A stretch of 64,000 bases of DNA from Paramoeba atlantica (GCA_977017575.1 CDRNVI010000028.1:1-64000), one strand, 5' to 3'. Shown: positions 31,204 through 41,669, numbered from the stretch's first letter. Numbers and translations are program-made. Notes: generated from the letters alone by a model not told the origin.

Positions 31204-31300
31204 GAAGAAAATACAAGACCTGTAGGGGGGGGGTAAAAGACGATGATCACCACTGTACATATCCTAAAGCACACAACTGGAATTGATTCTCTTGTTGGCG

Positions 31301-32268
31301 TCAGGCATTTTCTTGCAAATTTTGCCTTTTATGCATCATGAGGACGAAGATTTGTTTTTTCAGGGTGTGTAAAGGTTGTTTGCGCGGTTTCTTGCGGCAA
31401 TCGAACATACAGCTCAACAGCGGGATGATAATGAGCGTGGTGTGATTCAGGAGCGTCCCGTTGAACCTGTTGCAACACAACGCCGTACGTGGCGAAATCT
31501 TGAGATTTAGCCTGTTTGAAGAGGGTGTCCGCGGTGCGCATGCGTGAGACTTTGGGGAAGCGTTGTTGTTATTACACAAGGTAAAGATGCGGAGAAATGG
31601 ATGAAGGCACATGGTCTCTTTACCATTCCCGAATACCTTGATCAAAGGAACCAGTTCATGGTTGACATCTCGGGGAATGATCGGATGCGACTTTGTGTGC
31701 ACCGATAACCTGCTGATCGGAAATTTTGCCAAATGCACGTCAGCAGTTTTCTCCCACACTTTTCGATCCGCATTTTGTTGACCCCTAGCATGCTTCTCTT
31801 AGTGTGGGCTGACATTGCGAACCATTCGTGTACCGGGCAGGTTTGCATAAACCGTGGCATTGGACGAAAGATCGTAAGCGACAACTTTCTGCACCTCGGA
31901 GGCTGCATTTGATCAGGCTTCTCAGATCGTATCATCACGGCAAGTTTCAAAATAAACGGCGCTACCCCAACTTAGAGTGGAGGCTGATCAGGGGCGAAAT
32001 TTTGATCACACATATTCCCTGATTCATACGTAAGCAAAAACATAACCGAGGTCGTCGTCAACGACAGCGGGGTTCGTGGTTCGCGACATTTAGTTGAGAA
32101 AGAGGGGCGGAAAATGGGTCTTACCCGTTGGAAGCTGGCGAAGCGCCGCGACCTCGAAACACTGAAAATGAAACATGCTTTCATTCTCTCCCATTTGGCT
32201 GTTGTCCAGCGATTGCTGGAAAGGTTATGTAAACCTCGGCGAGTATCGCCGTTTACGTTGTGAATCAA
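31301..32268 (-). pseudogene. Broken minus-strand coding remnants, family unknown
   Basis: Three overlapping minus-strand frames (31301-31759, 31642-31950, 31972-32268) have peptide-like composition (for example LYVRLPQETAQTTFTHPEKT), but the best-looking stretches switch frame. No motif is recognised. It may be a decayed host gene, given the strand, or an old element. Confidence 0.35.
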
Positions 32269-32704
32269 AGAAAAGAGTTTTGTTGCGTATCAAGGATACC
32301 ATACGCAGGACGTCCACGGTACCATAAAAAGAAAACGTCGGAAAACATTAAGGTAACATCTTCAAAATTTCGCAAAAAAACATTATTTACCAATTTATGT
32401 AAAACATTTTTCTAAAATGAAAATGGAATTCAGGAAAAAAGCATTTTAGGACAATTTGTTCATTTTCTACTCCACACTACATACCGAGTTAGAAGAAAAA
32501 TAAGTATCTGATTCTCCGAATAAAGTGATCTATTCTACAAGGTTGCTCTACAAGCATAAAGCCGAATTCAATTACTTTCACAATAATAATAAATATTTCT
32601 TTTAGACGTCCCATTGAAGTATATTTACTTACAGAAACCTAATGTTGTGTTAAAGTAAAAACGGGATTTAAAGTCTGCAAAGAATAAACCACCATTCCTC
32701 TGCA
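32269..32704. other. AT-rich spacer
   Basis: I see no gene, RNA or repeat here. It lies downstream of the low-complexity gene at 32705-33736 and may include its 3' untranslated region. Confidence 0.5.
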
Positions 32705-33736
32705 TTATCCCAATTCCAGTGAGGGAGGTGGACGGATTAGCGGGGAACTGTAATGTCCGCTGATATCACCATATGGAAAAGCTTGGGCCGCTTTTTCCGA
32801 GTTTGATGTGTTTGTATTCGTCTTTGCAACCCGCTCGTTTGTTTTTCCCAAACCAACCGTATGGGTTTGTACCGTCTGATTCGTATAGGTTACACGGAAT
32901 CGAGGCGATTGGATTACTTTTTCAATATCTTGTTTGTTTTCGCCAAGAAGGTTACTTGGAGAAATTTCGGGTTCTTTTTCTTGTCGTGTAGTAGAGGTCA
33001 AAAACTCCATTCCGGAACCCTCAAACTCGTTTTTTCTCTCCATTTTTTTTGTCGCGTACCCATACGGGGATAGATTGAGTTCCCACAACGCTTTGGTGCG
33101 TTCGTATTGACTTACTTTCGCAGAGAACGGGGAGGAAGTGGTCGGGGTGGTGAGTTGTGCGGGATGGTTAAGATTTGTGGTGTTGTAGCCATTGTTAACA
33201 TTATTATTATTCTCCGGACTTTGTGAAAAACGTAAAAATGAACCCCCAGGAAGGGAAGTAGAAGTTGTCCGCAAAGGCGGAGTTAAAGGCAGCCCCAAGG
33301 AGTTCATGTGACCGTTGTTATTATTATTGGGCTCTACAGGTGTCGAACGGTTTATGTTTGTCGAGCGTGTGAAAGATCCGGGAAGGTGTTCCGGAAGAGT
33401 GGGTAGAGAAGATGTCATTTTTTCGAGAACGATTTCGGAGGCGATGGGCGAGTTTGTCACAAAGTCGGGTGGGGGTATAGGTGCGAGAGAGGGACTTCCT
33501 TGGGTGGGTAGAAACATTGGAGGGGGTCTCGCGGCGTAGGCCCGGGTGGTATGCGGCTTGGGTTTCAGAGGAAATTGCCAAGGGGAGTTGGGACCGTGGC
33601 GGCGGGAAGGCGAGGAACGGGATGGCATATGAAATGGAACAATGGTGGCGTATAAACAAAAACTAGAAGATAAACAGAAATAATGTAAGGAGTGGGGCGC
33701 TAAAAAGGGAAAAAAATCGGCGTATAAGTTGCACAC
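32705..33736 (-). CDS. Low-complexity Pro/Asn/Ser protein, unknown
   Basis: 343 codons; Met 37 (MPSRSSPSRRHGPN, nt 33628) is the more natural start because the preceding residues are hydrophobic and Phe/Tyr-rich. Most of the protein is disordered, with Asn runs (PNNNNNG, ENNNNVNNG) and many Ser/Thr-Pro pairs that could be phosphorylated. A more ordered basic/aromatic block (YERTKALWELNLSPYGYATK) lies at about 215-235. The basic N-terminus and SP sites would suit a cytoskeletal or nuclear protein, but this is speculation. Confidence 0.6.
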   Translation of the reverse strand: MCNLYADFFPFLAPHSLHYFCLSSSFCLYATIVPFHMPSRSSPSRRHGPNSPWQFPLKPKPHTTRAYAARPPPMFLPTQGSPSLAPIPPPDFVTNSPIASEIVLEKMTSSLPTLPEHLPGSFTRSTNINRSTPVEPNNNNNGHMNSLGLPLTPPLRTTSTSLPGGSFLRFSQSPENNNNVNNGYNTTNLNHPAQLTTPTTSSPFSAKVSQYERTKALWELNLSPYGYATKKMERKNEFEGSGMEFLTSTTRQEKEPEISPSNLLGENKQDIEKVIQSPRFRVTYTNQTVQTHTVGLGKTNERVAKTNTNTSNSEKAAQAFPYGDISGHYSSPLIRPPPSLELG

Positions 33737-34093
33737 CTTGTCACAATATGCTTAGGTTGGACAATTTTTTTTTGTAAAAATTATCAGGTAGGCGAGTAAA
33801 GTAGGATAATATGGAGAGGATGACACGGAGAAGTTTAGGAATGAAGGAATAGTAAATTTCTTATTTGTACAGGCATACACTATTAGAAACATACTCCGGC
33901 TGCTATAGTCCAAGTTTGCACTAAAGTATTAATTAAAATGAAACATACATAACGGCACATTTCTGAAGCATGTACATGATATCAAAATCAGCGACGAAAA
34001 AACGATAGTGGATTAAAATCTTGAAACACATACACTTGTATATACTTAGATCCTGACTGCTGACGACTCTTCTTTTTTCAGATTTTCATTATA
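33737..34093. other. AT-rich spacer
   Basis: No feature found. It separates two same-strand host genes and probably includes the 5' and 3' untranslated regions. Confidence 0.5.
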
Positions 34094-35587
34094 TTACATT
34101 GCTAGTGGAGAGGACTTCATACTGCGATCCCTATTTTTGAATCGCGCAGGTGTACGAGCTGGGCTCACACTTTCTAGTTTTGCATCAACCGCTTTGGCAT
34201 CTGTTTCTGCACGAGCAAGCACCACTTTCTCCTGCAGGTCACTAATCTGCGCTTCTATTTCCGCCCTTTCGCTTGCCAACGCGCGCTTTGACTGAATGTA
34301 CTTTTGGTAAATAGTGAGAAGCTTTTCCTGTAACATTTCCATAGTTTGCGTCTTTTCTTCGATCAAGACCTCCTTGACGGAGTACTCATGCAACAATTTC
34401 AACTTCGCACGTTGAAACAACTCATACAGACTGATATCTACATCGTCATTTAGTTCTTCCACCTGGTCATCGGAGACGACCACGCTCGTACTTTGTCTAC
34501 TGAACGTGGACAGCTGCTTGTCGAGTCCTAACTCGCGCAACGCAAGCAACATATTCGACCAGCGACGAGTCAACACACGTAGACGTTGTTGCACAACACT
34601 CATCTTTTCGCGCTGCTTCTCGGCGATCTCCTTTTGTCGTTGCAGCTCTTGCTGCAACAAATAAACGTCTTCCTCTACGGCTTGAAACGCTACCACATCT
34701 CTGGAGCGCTCCAGATCTTGTAGAGCAGCATCAATTTGTGCATCCTCCGCTTTGACACTCTCTATTGCTTGACGTACCTTTTCACATTCTTTTTCCACAC
34801 CCACTATCTTGTTTCGAGTGAGGCCAACCTTTTCATACACTTCACGACGACGACTCAACTCCTGGCCAAGCGTCGTGATCAGCTCATCTTTTTTATGCAT
34901 CAATGTGCTGTGTGCCTTTCTCTCCGCCTCAAGCTGCGCCACGAGTTCCCGCATCGCCTGTACTTGTTCCATTTTTTGTTGAAACGAGACCGCGTGGGTT
35001 TCACTCCCATGGGTTGTGCTTGTTGTTGTTTTTGTTGTCGTCGCCGGTGCGCACCACCCCGTCCGTGTCTTCACCTTCTCCAGCGCCCGCCGTTTCCCCT
35101 CCAACCGCTCCCCCAGCCTCCTCTCCTGCAACGGGAGCCCGTGGCGCACCGCGTGCCGCAGGGCCTTGATCGAGCACGCCATTTGCTGCAGACGCAGCGC
35201 TCGACGTCGTAGCGCATCCGAGGCCAGCTCCTGGGGCATCCCGTGGTAGCGAAGAGAAGAAGAAGAAGAAATAGAAGAAATAGAAGAAGAAGAAAAGCCT
35301 TTTCTGTTTTCTTTACTTAACCCCAATCCAGGCGAAGACGTGGCTTCTGTTTTGCCCCCGATTGTATCGACACGGGACTCGAATTCCTCCAGCTGCTGGT
35401 TTTGAAGCGCGACGGTTTGCTGCAGGGCGTGGAGCTGGGTGAGGAGGGCGTGGTGGTGGTGGGTGAGTGCGGTGTGGGTTGGGGTGAGACGGGTTTCCAC
35501 GGGGAGGGTGAAGTCAGGAACGAGTTCATGGGTGGAGGGTTCGGGTTGAGGGGGAGGAGTGGAGGTTGCGGAGGGGGAAAGGCTCAT
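34094..35587 (-). CDS. Long coiled-coil protein
   Basis: 497 codons from MSLSPSATSTPPPQPEPSTH. A Pro-rich leader of about 30 residues is followed by a short coil (HHHHALLTQLHALQQTVALQ), a Ser-rich linker encoded by a GAA/GAAATA-rich tract (35255-35300), then near-continuous coiled coil from about residue 130 to 460 (EKECEKVRQAIESVKAEDAQ; LQQELQRQKEIAEKQREKMS). The C-terminus is basic. This architecture is common in cytoskeletal, basal-body and flagellar proteins, but no family motif is visible. Real by length, codon openness and strand. Confidence 0.75.
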   Translation of the reverse strand: MSLSPSATSTPPPQPEPSTHELVPDFTLPVETRLTPTHTALTHHHHALLTQLHALQQTVALQNQQLEEFESRVDTIGGKTEATSSPGLGLSKENRKGFSSSSISSISSSSSLRYHGMPQELASDALRRRALRLQQMACSIKALRHAVRHGLPLQERRLGERLEGKRRALEKVKTRTGWCAPATTTKTTTSTTHGSETHAVSFQQKMEQVQAMRELVAQLEAERKAHSTLMHKKDELITTLGQELSRRREVYEKVGLTRNKIVGVEKECEKVRQAIESVKAEDAQIDAALQDLERSRDVVAFQAVEEDVYLLQQELQRQKEIAEKQREKMSVVQQRLRVLTRRWSNMLLALRELGLDKQLSTFSRQSTSVVVSDDQVEELNDDVDISLYELFQRAKLKLLHEYSVKEVLIEEKTQTMEMLQEKLLTIYQKYIQSKRALASERAEIEAQISDLQEKVVLARAETDAKAVDAKLESVSPARTPARFKNRDRSMKSSPLAM

Positions 35588-36112
35588 GGGAAAGGGGGAG
35601 AAAAGGGAGGGGTTGGCGAAAATAGGTTTAAATCTTTTTTAAAATTTCCTTTTTTTGTGTGTTTTGGCGGGCTACTAGGGTGAGAGGTAGGATGGCATAG
35701 AGTTATGAGATCGCTCTTTTCAAGGTTGATTTTGTAAGAACGAAGAGGCATAATTTATGCCTTCGTTATAAATTATATAGAAATTTTCTTTATGATTTCT
35801 TTATGATACAGAAGGGATGAACGCCGTGTAAGTAAGGACAAAAATAAAATCAGAAGTCTTGTAGGAAAAGTTCAGGTGCGTAAAAATACAATGACCTGGC
35901 TTTTTCTTCGGAAGTTCAACTGAAAGTTCCTTAGCACTGTAAAACTACCATTGTAGAAGCTTTACAGTGTTCAGGAATGACAGGGCACTGTAAAAACATC
36001 TATTTTTAAAGAGACACTTGTATACACGCCGTGTAGTATGATTTAGCAGCATGTTTGGATCTGAAGCAGGACGTTTCGGTGTGACGTGCATGTTTCGGAT
36101 GTGATGTCTCTA
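35588..36112. other. Intergenic spacer with small inverted repeats
   Basis: 35880-36010 contains an inverted pair around GCACTGTAAAACTACCATTG and CTTTACAGTG, with three CACTGTAAA words. No gene is visible. It may be a degraded MITE. Confidence 0.4.
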
Positions 36113-36895
36113 TTACTTCCGAATAAAACATGGTACAGTGTGCCCCACAGCAGCCCCTTGGCCCACCGGAGGTAAAATTATCTTCGAAAACATGTTTCTT
36201 TCTACGTGCAATGCCAACCTGGCAGAGAGTGCGCGACAGTCTAACTCTCCCTCGAACCTGTTGTCAGAAAGATAGAGGTGTAGCATTAACGAAGGCAAAT
36301 TATCTAGTGAGGGATTCCCAGTAAGTTGATTCCCACGCAGATCTAATACGAGTAGCGAAGACGGGAGGGAAGTTAGGTTAATAGTCCCCTCAAATTTATT
36401 TTTTGAAAGCCAGAGAAAACTCAGTTTAGAGGGGAGAGTAGAAAGTTCGAGAGCACCTTCGAACGCGTTCGCTGTAAAGTCGGCACGTTCTAGCGCATTC
36501 GGAAGTGACGTGAGAGATATTCCTCCGCTAAGATTGTTTTCTCCAACAGAAATGTGCTCCAACTTCTCAGGGAGATAGGCGACTTCTAAGGAGCCTTCCA
36601 ACAGATTTTTGTATAAGAGGAGCTCGCGTACGGTGCTCGGAAGAAACGATAAAGAAAGGTTCCCGTGGAGTTTGCACCAGTTCCACCGAATTCGAACAAT
36701 AGTATGCTCCTCACAGTCTACCCCATTCCAGAGACATGGATGCTTATTTGAATCCCATATTAATTCTTCATTATGCGTATGCAAAGAGGCGACAAAACGC
36801 TGCATCATGAGCTCATAGCTCATTTCAGCTCCGCGAATCTTGCTAGCGCTATTTACCCGGTCGCGTACGTCAGCAAGGGAAACAAGCAATGTCAT
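36113..36895 (-). CDS. LRR family protein (copy 8)
   Basis: 260 codons, starting MTLLVSLADVRDRVNSASKI; the short leader is weakly hydrophobic. The PQE of the family motif is replaced (IRGAEMSYELMMQRF), the N-cap is NKHPCLWNGVDC, and six good LRRs follow (SLPSSLLVLDLRGNQLTG). After the repeats the C-terminus diverges (ERNMFSKIILPPVGQGAAVG) and lacks the usual cap, perhaps an older frameshift or a subtype. Confidence 0.87.
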   Translation of the reverse strand: MTLLVSLADVRDRVNSASKIRGAEMSYELMMQRFVASLHTHNEELIWDSNKHPCLWNGVDCEEHTIVRIRWNWCKLHGNLSLSFLPSTVRELLLYKNLLEGSLEVAYLPEKLEHISVGENNLSGGISLTSLPNALERADFTANAFEGALELSTLPSKLSFLWLSKNKFEGTINLTSLPSSLLVLDLRGNQLTGNPSLDNLPSLMLHLYLSDNRFEGELDCRALSARLALHVERNMFSKIILPPVGQGAAVGHTVPCFIRK

Positions 36896-37435
36896 GATTA
36901 AATTTTAATTAAAAGTGAAAAAGAAATCTCGAGTAACAATAAAGATCAAATAATCATATTTTGTACAAAACAAATTTGCCGGATGAATGAGAAGAATTTG
37001 TCCGTCATTTAATTACTTATTATGTATCATCATACATAATATTATCACAGCTGCGTATTTCCAGATTGAGCCCCAGCACATTATTTCGGAATATGCTATT
37101 GGGGATAAGTTTTCTGGATCAAGCTCTCCAGAAGGCATATTTAATCGGAGATATTAGAAAACTAGATAACCAGACAAAGAAACATACATGTAGAGCCGAA
37201 GACCATTCAAAACGATTTTGCACAAAACATGTAAACTCTGTAGGCGAATGTTCTAAGTCATTTTTTTCCACCATCTTGCTAAAAGAATTATTATGATTCT
37301 TTTTGCCGTTTATTTGAATTATACTTATTACTTTGTAAAGCCAACAACAAAAACAACAACAACAACAACCAAAAATAGCCATTTTTTATAACCCCTAACA
37401 CCTAGCCCCTCTTTGTAGATATTTATCAAGTAGAA
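36896..37435. other. Intergenic spacer between two LRR genes
   Basis: AT-rich with a CAA/ACAACAAC simple repeat near 37345-37370. Weak frames on both strands have no support. Confidence 0.5.
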
Positions 37436-38218
37436 TCAATCTACGATAGGATGCTGCGCTCCAACATATACGAAATTCGGTACGGGGTCTGGTGTTATTT
37501 GAGCCAGGCAGTTCCATGATAGATTCAACTCCAGAATATTGGGCGGCAAATTTACGAGTTGTACCGCTCCCCCGAATCGATTTCGGTCCAGTCGTATTTC
37601 TTGAATTCCGTGAGGCAAGGAGAGAAATTCTAACGGGCCACTGAGAAGATTTGAGCCCACATCCAGGCGGCGCAACGTTTTGGGAAGAGAGGCAATATTT
37701 AGCCCTCCACGAAATCGATTCCGCGCGAGTTGTAGCGATTCAAGTTGAGGGGGCAACAAACTAAGACACAATTCTCCTTCCATGCGGTTATGAAACAAAT
37801 TAAGTGTGCTCATCTCTGCGGGTAGTGAGCACAGCGAAATGGGACCTGAAAAAAGATTCGTAGAGAGCACAAGACGAAAGAGTGAAGGGGGGAGTTTATC
37901 AAGCCGTGCCGCACCTTCTATCTCGTTTTGCATCACATCCAGAAAAGTTAGGGTGTGGGGCAACAGGTCAAACCGCAGAACCCCTCGGAGACTCAAAAAA
38001 GACCAATCAATGCGCGTGACTTGACGATCTGTGTTACAGGTAATACCCAGCCAGGAACAGACTTCATTGTGTGCACTCCAGGATGGATGAGTTTGGGTGA
38101 GATTTTGAACGAGGAAATGTAAATTGTATTCTTGCGGGTGAGGCACGCCGCGCACCTTCCCTGGTTTGCTTTGTGAAGGATCCGCTGCCAGGACAGTGTT
38201 AAATATGCGAATCATCAT
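37436..38218 (-). CDS. LRR family protein (copy 9), 7 repeats
   Basis: 260 codons from MMIRIFNTVLAADPSQSKPG; the leader is short, ending LAAD like that of the gene at 49395-50001. Then KVRGVPHPQEYNLHFLV, N-cap HNEVCSWLGITC, and seven regular LRRs (LLPPQLESLQLARNRFRG). The end (FVYVGAQHPIVD) lacks the TKI cap. Fully open and one of the most regular solenoids in the window. Confidence 0.9.
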   Translation of the reverse strand: MMIRIFNTVLAADPSQSKPGKVRGVPHPQEYNLHFLVQNLTQTHPSWSAHNEVCSWLGITCNTDRQVTRIDWSFLSLRGVLRFDLLPHTLTFLDVMQNEIEGAARLDKLPPSLFRLVLSTNLFSGPISLCSLPAEMSTLNLFHNRMEGELCLSLLPPQLESLQLARNRFRGGLNIASLPKTLRRLDVGSNLLSGPLEFLSLPHGIQEIRLDRNRFGGAVQLVNLPPNILELNLSWNCLAQITPDPVPNFVYVGAQHPIVD

Positions 38219-38526
38219 TACGTGAGCTCAAGAAAAAGAAATTTATGGTTAAAAATCAAAGTTCAAAATCACGTTGTATACAGTATGCTGCATGCGAGTG
38301 TTGCGTGCGAAATATAAAATGTGTTTTTCATTATTTTTTAATTTATTGTTTCCCCCCATACCCCCATGTGACAAAACAAGTCTAGTGGTAAGTAACAAAT
38401 ACTAATCCTAGCCATATGCCAATGTGTATTTTCTTTGGAATTATAGCAAGAAGTTTAAAGTCGTAGAAAAATTTACATTGGCTTTATTTCACATCAGGAA
38501 GCAATCACCGCTAATTTCCGCAGACT

Positions 38527-38697
38527 TCAGCTTATGAGTAAGTAGAAAAGTACTACCCACAATGATACTTGGTGGAAGCTTACTTGGATCATAAATTCCA
38601 AGGTCTTAATTATAGTCCAGATAAAGAATTGAGAGACGTTGCGGAAGAACATCGAAATGTAAAGTGCGCCGGAGTTTATTCCTAGTGAAATGCGGCC
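38527..38697 (-). pseudogene. LRR family C-terminal relic
   Basis: The minus strand reads FTRNKLRRTLHFDVLPQRLS, ILYLDYN, a stop, then DLGIYDPSKLPPSI, matching the penultimate and last repeats of the gene at 40800-41447 (RGVYDPEKLPPKL). It ends abruptly where the inverted-repeat element at 38698 begins, and the N-terminal part is not found beyond that element. Confidence 0.65.
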
Positions 38698-39054
38698 CGG
38701 TTTAGCATACCTGTGACCTCGTATCATACCGGGGGGGATATGGTATCATTACCCAGGGTCGATAGCATACCCCCCCTGGTTTTTCAGGCAGAAAAAATGT
38801 GATATCGACTTCTTGTTCGAGGTGGCCCATGTAGATTCTAACCCTACAGAGCGTTATTCGTTTTTCTTCACTATTTATCGCGTTTTTTCACTTCTATGAT
38901 TTTTACTGGTGAACATCCACTGGTAACTTTTGCTGTTAATCACTGTTTTAAAATTTTAGCCAAACAACTTACCGTACCTGTGACCTGCTACCATACCTGT
39001 GACCTGCTACCATACCTGTGACCTCGTGCCATACCGGGGGGGCATGCTAAACCG
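38698..39054. mobile_element. 357-bp element with CCGGTTTAGCAT ends
   Basis: Outer inverted repeats CCGGTTTAGCAT / ATGCTAAACCGG. Just inside both ends, in direct orientation, sits CCTGTGACCTCGT...CATACCGGGGGGG; near the right end it is preceded by two further CCTGTGACCTGCTACCATA copies (about 21-bp period). A related end occurs at 63422. It is non-coding and truncates an LRR relic. Confidence 0.7.
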
Positions 39055-39099
39055 GACCCCCGTTTAAGTTTGATGTTCATGCGCTCGTTGGCGCATATA

Positions 39100-39834
39100 C
39101 AGGGGGGGCCACGAAAACTGACTAGCTTCGCATTTTAGCCTCGTGAGGCCGTTTGAGCTAATTTTTGTTGCAAACGAGAGAACTCGTTCTGAATATCGTG
39201 TCTACGCTATTTAGAACTCGTTTGTATAAACCTGATATTTTGCATTTCGAAAATACTGAAATTTAAGACGATTTATTTTGCAAAAAGCATAAAAAATAGT
39301 AAAAAAGTTGGTTTTCTCTTCTTTTTTCTTCACTATGGGCAAGCGGCATAGATTAAACCGTCGCCAATTGTCCCCAGAGCAGTCTTCGTATTCCATACGC
39401 ATTGTTTGCGCACACGAAAGACATCGTGGTACAAGTATTGAAGACACGGCACGAATGATGAACTGTTCTGAGAGCTCTGTCTATCGGTACAAGGCACGTT
39501 TTGATGAGTCAGGTGAAGTGGCACGTGCGAGCTACTCGCGCGATAATGCCGTTGATACGGAGGAATTCCGTGCTATGCTCTGTACCCTTGTTGATGATGA
39601 GAAAGACACGCCATTCGGGTGTCCGGGGTTTAAATGGGTACACAAGAGAGTGGACAAGACAATTTATCCTTGTAGTCTGAACACCGTAAAACGGAGTTTG
39701 AAAAGGATGGGATACGTCATTAAGACTATGTCACACAAACCTTTCTTAACTGCTGAGCACAAGCAACAAAAATTAGCTCAAACGGCCTCACGAGGCTAAA
39801 ATGCGAAGCTAGTCAGTTTTCGTGGCCCCCCCTG
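39100..39834 (+). mobile_element. Tc1-type element with 72-bp perfect TIRs
   Basis: The ends are identical over 72 bp, starting CAGGGGGGGCCACGAAAACT, and TATA flanks both sides (39096-39099 and 39835-39838). The perfect ends point to a recent insertion. The only coding content is the N-terminal DNA-binding part of a transposase. The subterminal box GTTTGAGCTAATTTTTGTTG (39151) is shared with other Tc1-like elements in this window. It cannot move by itself because the catalytic domain is absent. Confidence 0.9.
39335..39799 (+). CDS. Transposase DNA-binding domain only (Tc1-type)
   Basis: 154 codons from MGKRHRLNRRQLSPEQSSYS. Two helix-turn-helix units are visible: TSIEDTARMMNCSESSVYRY and, after a linker, YPCSLNTVKRSLKRMGYVIK, as in paired-like Tc1/mariner N-termini. 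The frame runs to a stop inside the right TIR. The DDE catalytic domain is deleted. An intact DNA-binding-only product could still occupy element ends, but expression is not shown. Confidence 0.7.
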   Translation: MGKRHRLNRRQLSPEQSSYSIRIVCAHERHRGTSIEDTARMMNCSESSVYRYKARFDESGEVARASYSRDNAVDTEEFRAMLCTLVDDEKDTPFGCPGFKWVHKRVDKTIYPCSLNTVKRSLKRMGYVIKTMSHKPFLTAEHKQQKLAQTASRG

Positions 39835-40188
39835 TATACAGCCCTTGATGCGATAGCCGATATCATCGGCGCACTCCGCGACGACGGATGTCGCACCAAG
39901 GACCCGACTAGCGACTACACGTGTGGAAGATGTGCACTAACCCTTCCAAGGGTATTTGTCTTTGTGTCAGAGCAATACAAAATGCGTTTGCAACTCATCC
40001 TTTCGTACAGAAAAGTTCATCTACATTTGTGCATTGTACTGAGATAAGACACGGAAGGCAGAGCAATGAAATACTAATAAATCACGCTAAAGAAAATATG
40101 CCATACCCCCTCGTTTACGAGTTTTTGGATTTACTTGGTAAACGAACGGAAAACAACTGATTCATTGATATGGACAAATGGCCGAAAT

Positions 40189-40440
40189 CTAAGGTCCCGA
40201 AAAACCCATGTCCGGAGGCAATCCAGTGTCATTTTTCCATTTCCGGAGGCAATCCAGTGTCAGTGGTAGTACCACTAGAGGAACCTCACCAGCAAGATCG
40301 TGATTTTCAAAAGGCCCCAAATAGACTAGGGCAGAAAGCAAATGCTCCCACCTTGGGAGTCCCCGTAAGCCGATCCCAGTACCCATTCCATAACCAAATT
40401 CAGAGTGTAATGCATCTGCCATATTGCTCCAATTGATAGT
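40189..40440 (-). pseudogene. LRR family fragment
   Basis: Minus-strand INWSNMADALHSEFGYGMG, then LRGLPRWEHLLSALVYLGPF and LAGEVPLVVLPLTLDCL, aligns with the N-terminal repeats of the adjacent gene at 40800-41447 (LKGPLQWEHLPPTLTSLLMY). No N-cap or later repeats remain. A 22-bp direct duplication (TCCGGAGGCAATCCAGTGTC) interrupts its 3' side at 40211-40262. Confidence 0.65.
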
Positions 40441-40799
40441 TTTCTCATTTCTTTCTTCCTCCCAGTCTACTCCATACTACCTACATGTCTACTCCTACAT
40501 GTCTACCACTACATCCTATTAAAAGTGTCTATCCGCGGTAAAGAGATATTTTGGATAAATAGGATTAGCGAGCATTTGGGTGGAAGATGTGCACTAACCC
40601 TTCCAAGGCGGCTTGCACAGTAAATTTTTCCCCAAAAAAGGGGCAAAAAAATTGCACCTTAAACTTGACAGTGGTTTAGTAAACAATGGAAATTTGTGAG
40701 GTTAACGTACATGTGAGGATTTCGTAAAAAACGAATTTAGAGGGAACTGTAGGGCAAATGAATCATCACAATAAAAAGATGAACATGAAATAAGCAGCA

Positions 40800-41447
40800 T
40801 TACATCACGCGGCACATTCGTCGCTGCTCTATTTTTGTACTTCGAATACTAAACATGTTCATTGAGAAAAGCTTGGGAGGCAATTTTTCTGGATCGTAGA
40901 CTCCGCGCAAATTCATGTTAAAACTTAAAGACAGTTCCTCAAGACCGCTCGGTAGATTCCCAAGACCAACAACATTTCGAAACAAATTATGAGTAAGTGC
41001 AATCTTTCGCATTGCTCGGGGTACAAGAGTGAAATCGAGTGTCCCGTGTAAGTTGTTCGCAGAAAGACGCAACACTTCCAGTTCTGTTGGCAACAAATCA
41101 AGTGGGAGTTCACCAGACAGGCAATTATTATACATGAGAAGTGATGTGAGCGTAGGAGGCAAGTGTTCCCATTGCAGAGGCCCCTTCAAACCTTTTGCAG
41201 CGACCCCACACTGTTCCCCCATACTTGCCCATTTAATCGCAGTCACATAATGATCGGCATCGCAAGTCACCCCATACCACTTGCAAGCTGCTATGTCAGT
41301 GGAGTTGAAATTTTCAATCAATACTGGCTTCATTTTTTCTAAAACTTTGACGAGAGCAAATTCCTGGGGAAGGGCCGCACCCACCCTTCCAAGTCGACAA
41401 GGTGTAACGTCAGAGCTATGCAGAGATGCCAAATATACTAAATACAT
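40800..41447 (-). CDS. LRR family protein (copy 10)
   Basis: 215 codons from MYLVYLASLHSSDVTPCRLG. The family motif is RVGAALPQEFALVKVL, the N-cap STDIAACKWYGVTC, and between cap and first repeat there is an extra insert (SMGEQCGVAAKG). Four to five LRRs follow, with the last repeat SFNMNLRG and the cap FSIRSTKIEQ. Two related fragments lie just downstream on the chromosome (38.5 and 40.2 kb), suggesting a decayed local tandem array. Confidence 0.88.
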   Translation of the reverse strand: MYLVYLASLHSSDVTPCRLGRVGAALPQEFALVKVLEKMKPVLIENFNSTDIAACKWYGVTCDADHYVTAIKWASMGEQCGVAAKGLKGPLQWEHLPPTLTSLLMYNNCLSGELPLDLLPTELEVLRLSANNLHGTLDFTLVPRAMRKIALTHNLFRNVVGLGNLPSGLEELSLSFNMNLRGVYDPEKLPPKLFSMNMFSIRSTKIEQRRMCRVM

Positions 41448-41669
41448 TTTCGTAAGATAGTAAGTAAAGGAGCGAGAGAATGTGAATTGGCGTTCTGCAG
41501 TGATAAACTCATTTTATTTTGTTGATTCAAACTTGACTTAAAGTCCCATGTTGCCGTTATAGTATTTGATAACAATAATAATATTTGCGGCGGTTGTATA
41601 ACTACCGCTCTACCCTCGATTATTGAAAATAAGGTGAATAAAAACAGTGAAAACAAGAGGAAAAATGAA

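Larger units (their letters stand above)
39063..40047 (+). pseudogene. Unknown plus-strand frame interrupted by a Tc1-type element
   Basis: With the element at 39100-39834 and one TATA removed, a continuous frame of about 80 codons appears: HALVGAYTALDAIADIIGAL, RDDGCRTKDPTSDYTCGRCA and on to a stop at 40045-40047. No start codon is seen and I do not recognise the family; the strand suggests mobile-element origin. Its GTGGAAGATGTGCACTAACC stretch (39922) is repeated directly at 40580. Confidence 0.45.

Noticed and set aside
34736-35249. Plus-strand frames of 77-158 codons
   Set aside because: Shadows of the long coiled-coil gene on the minus strand.
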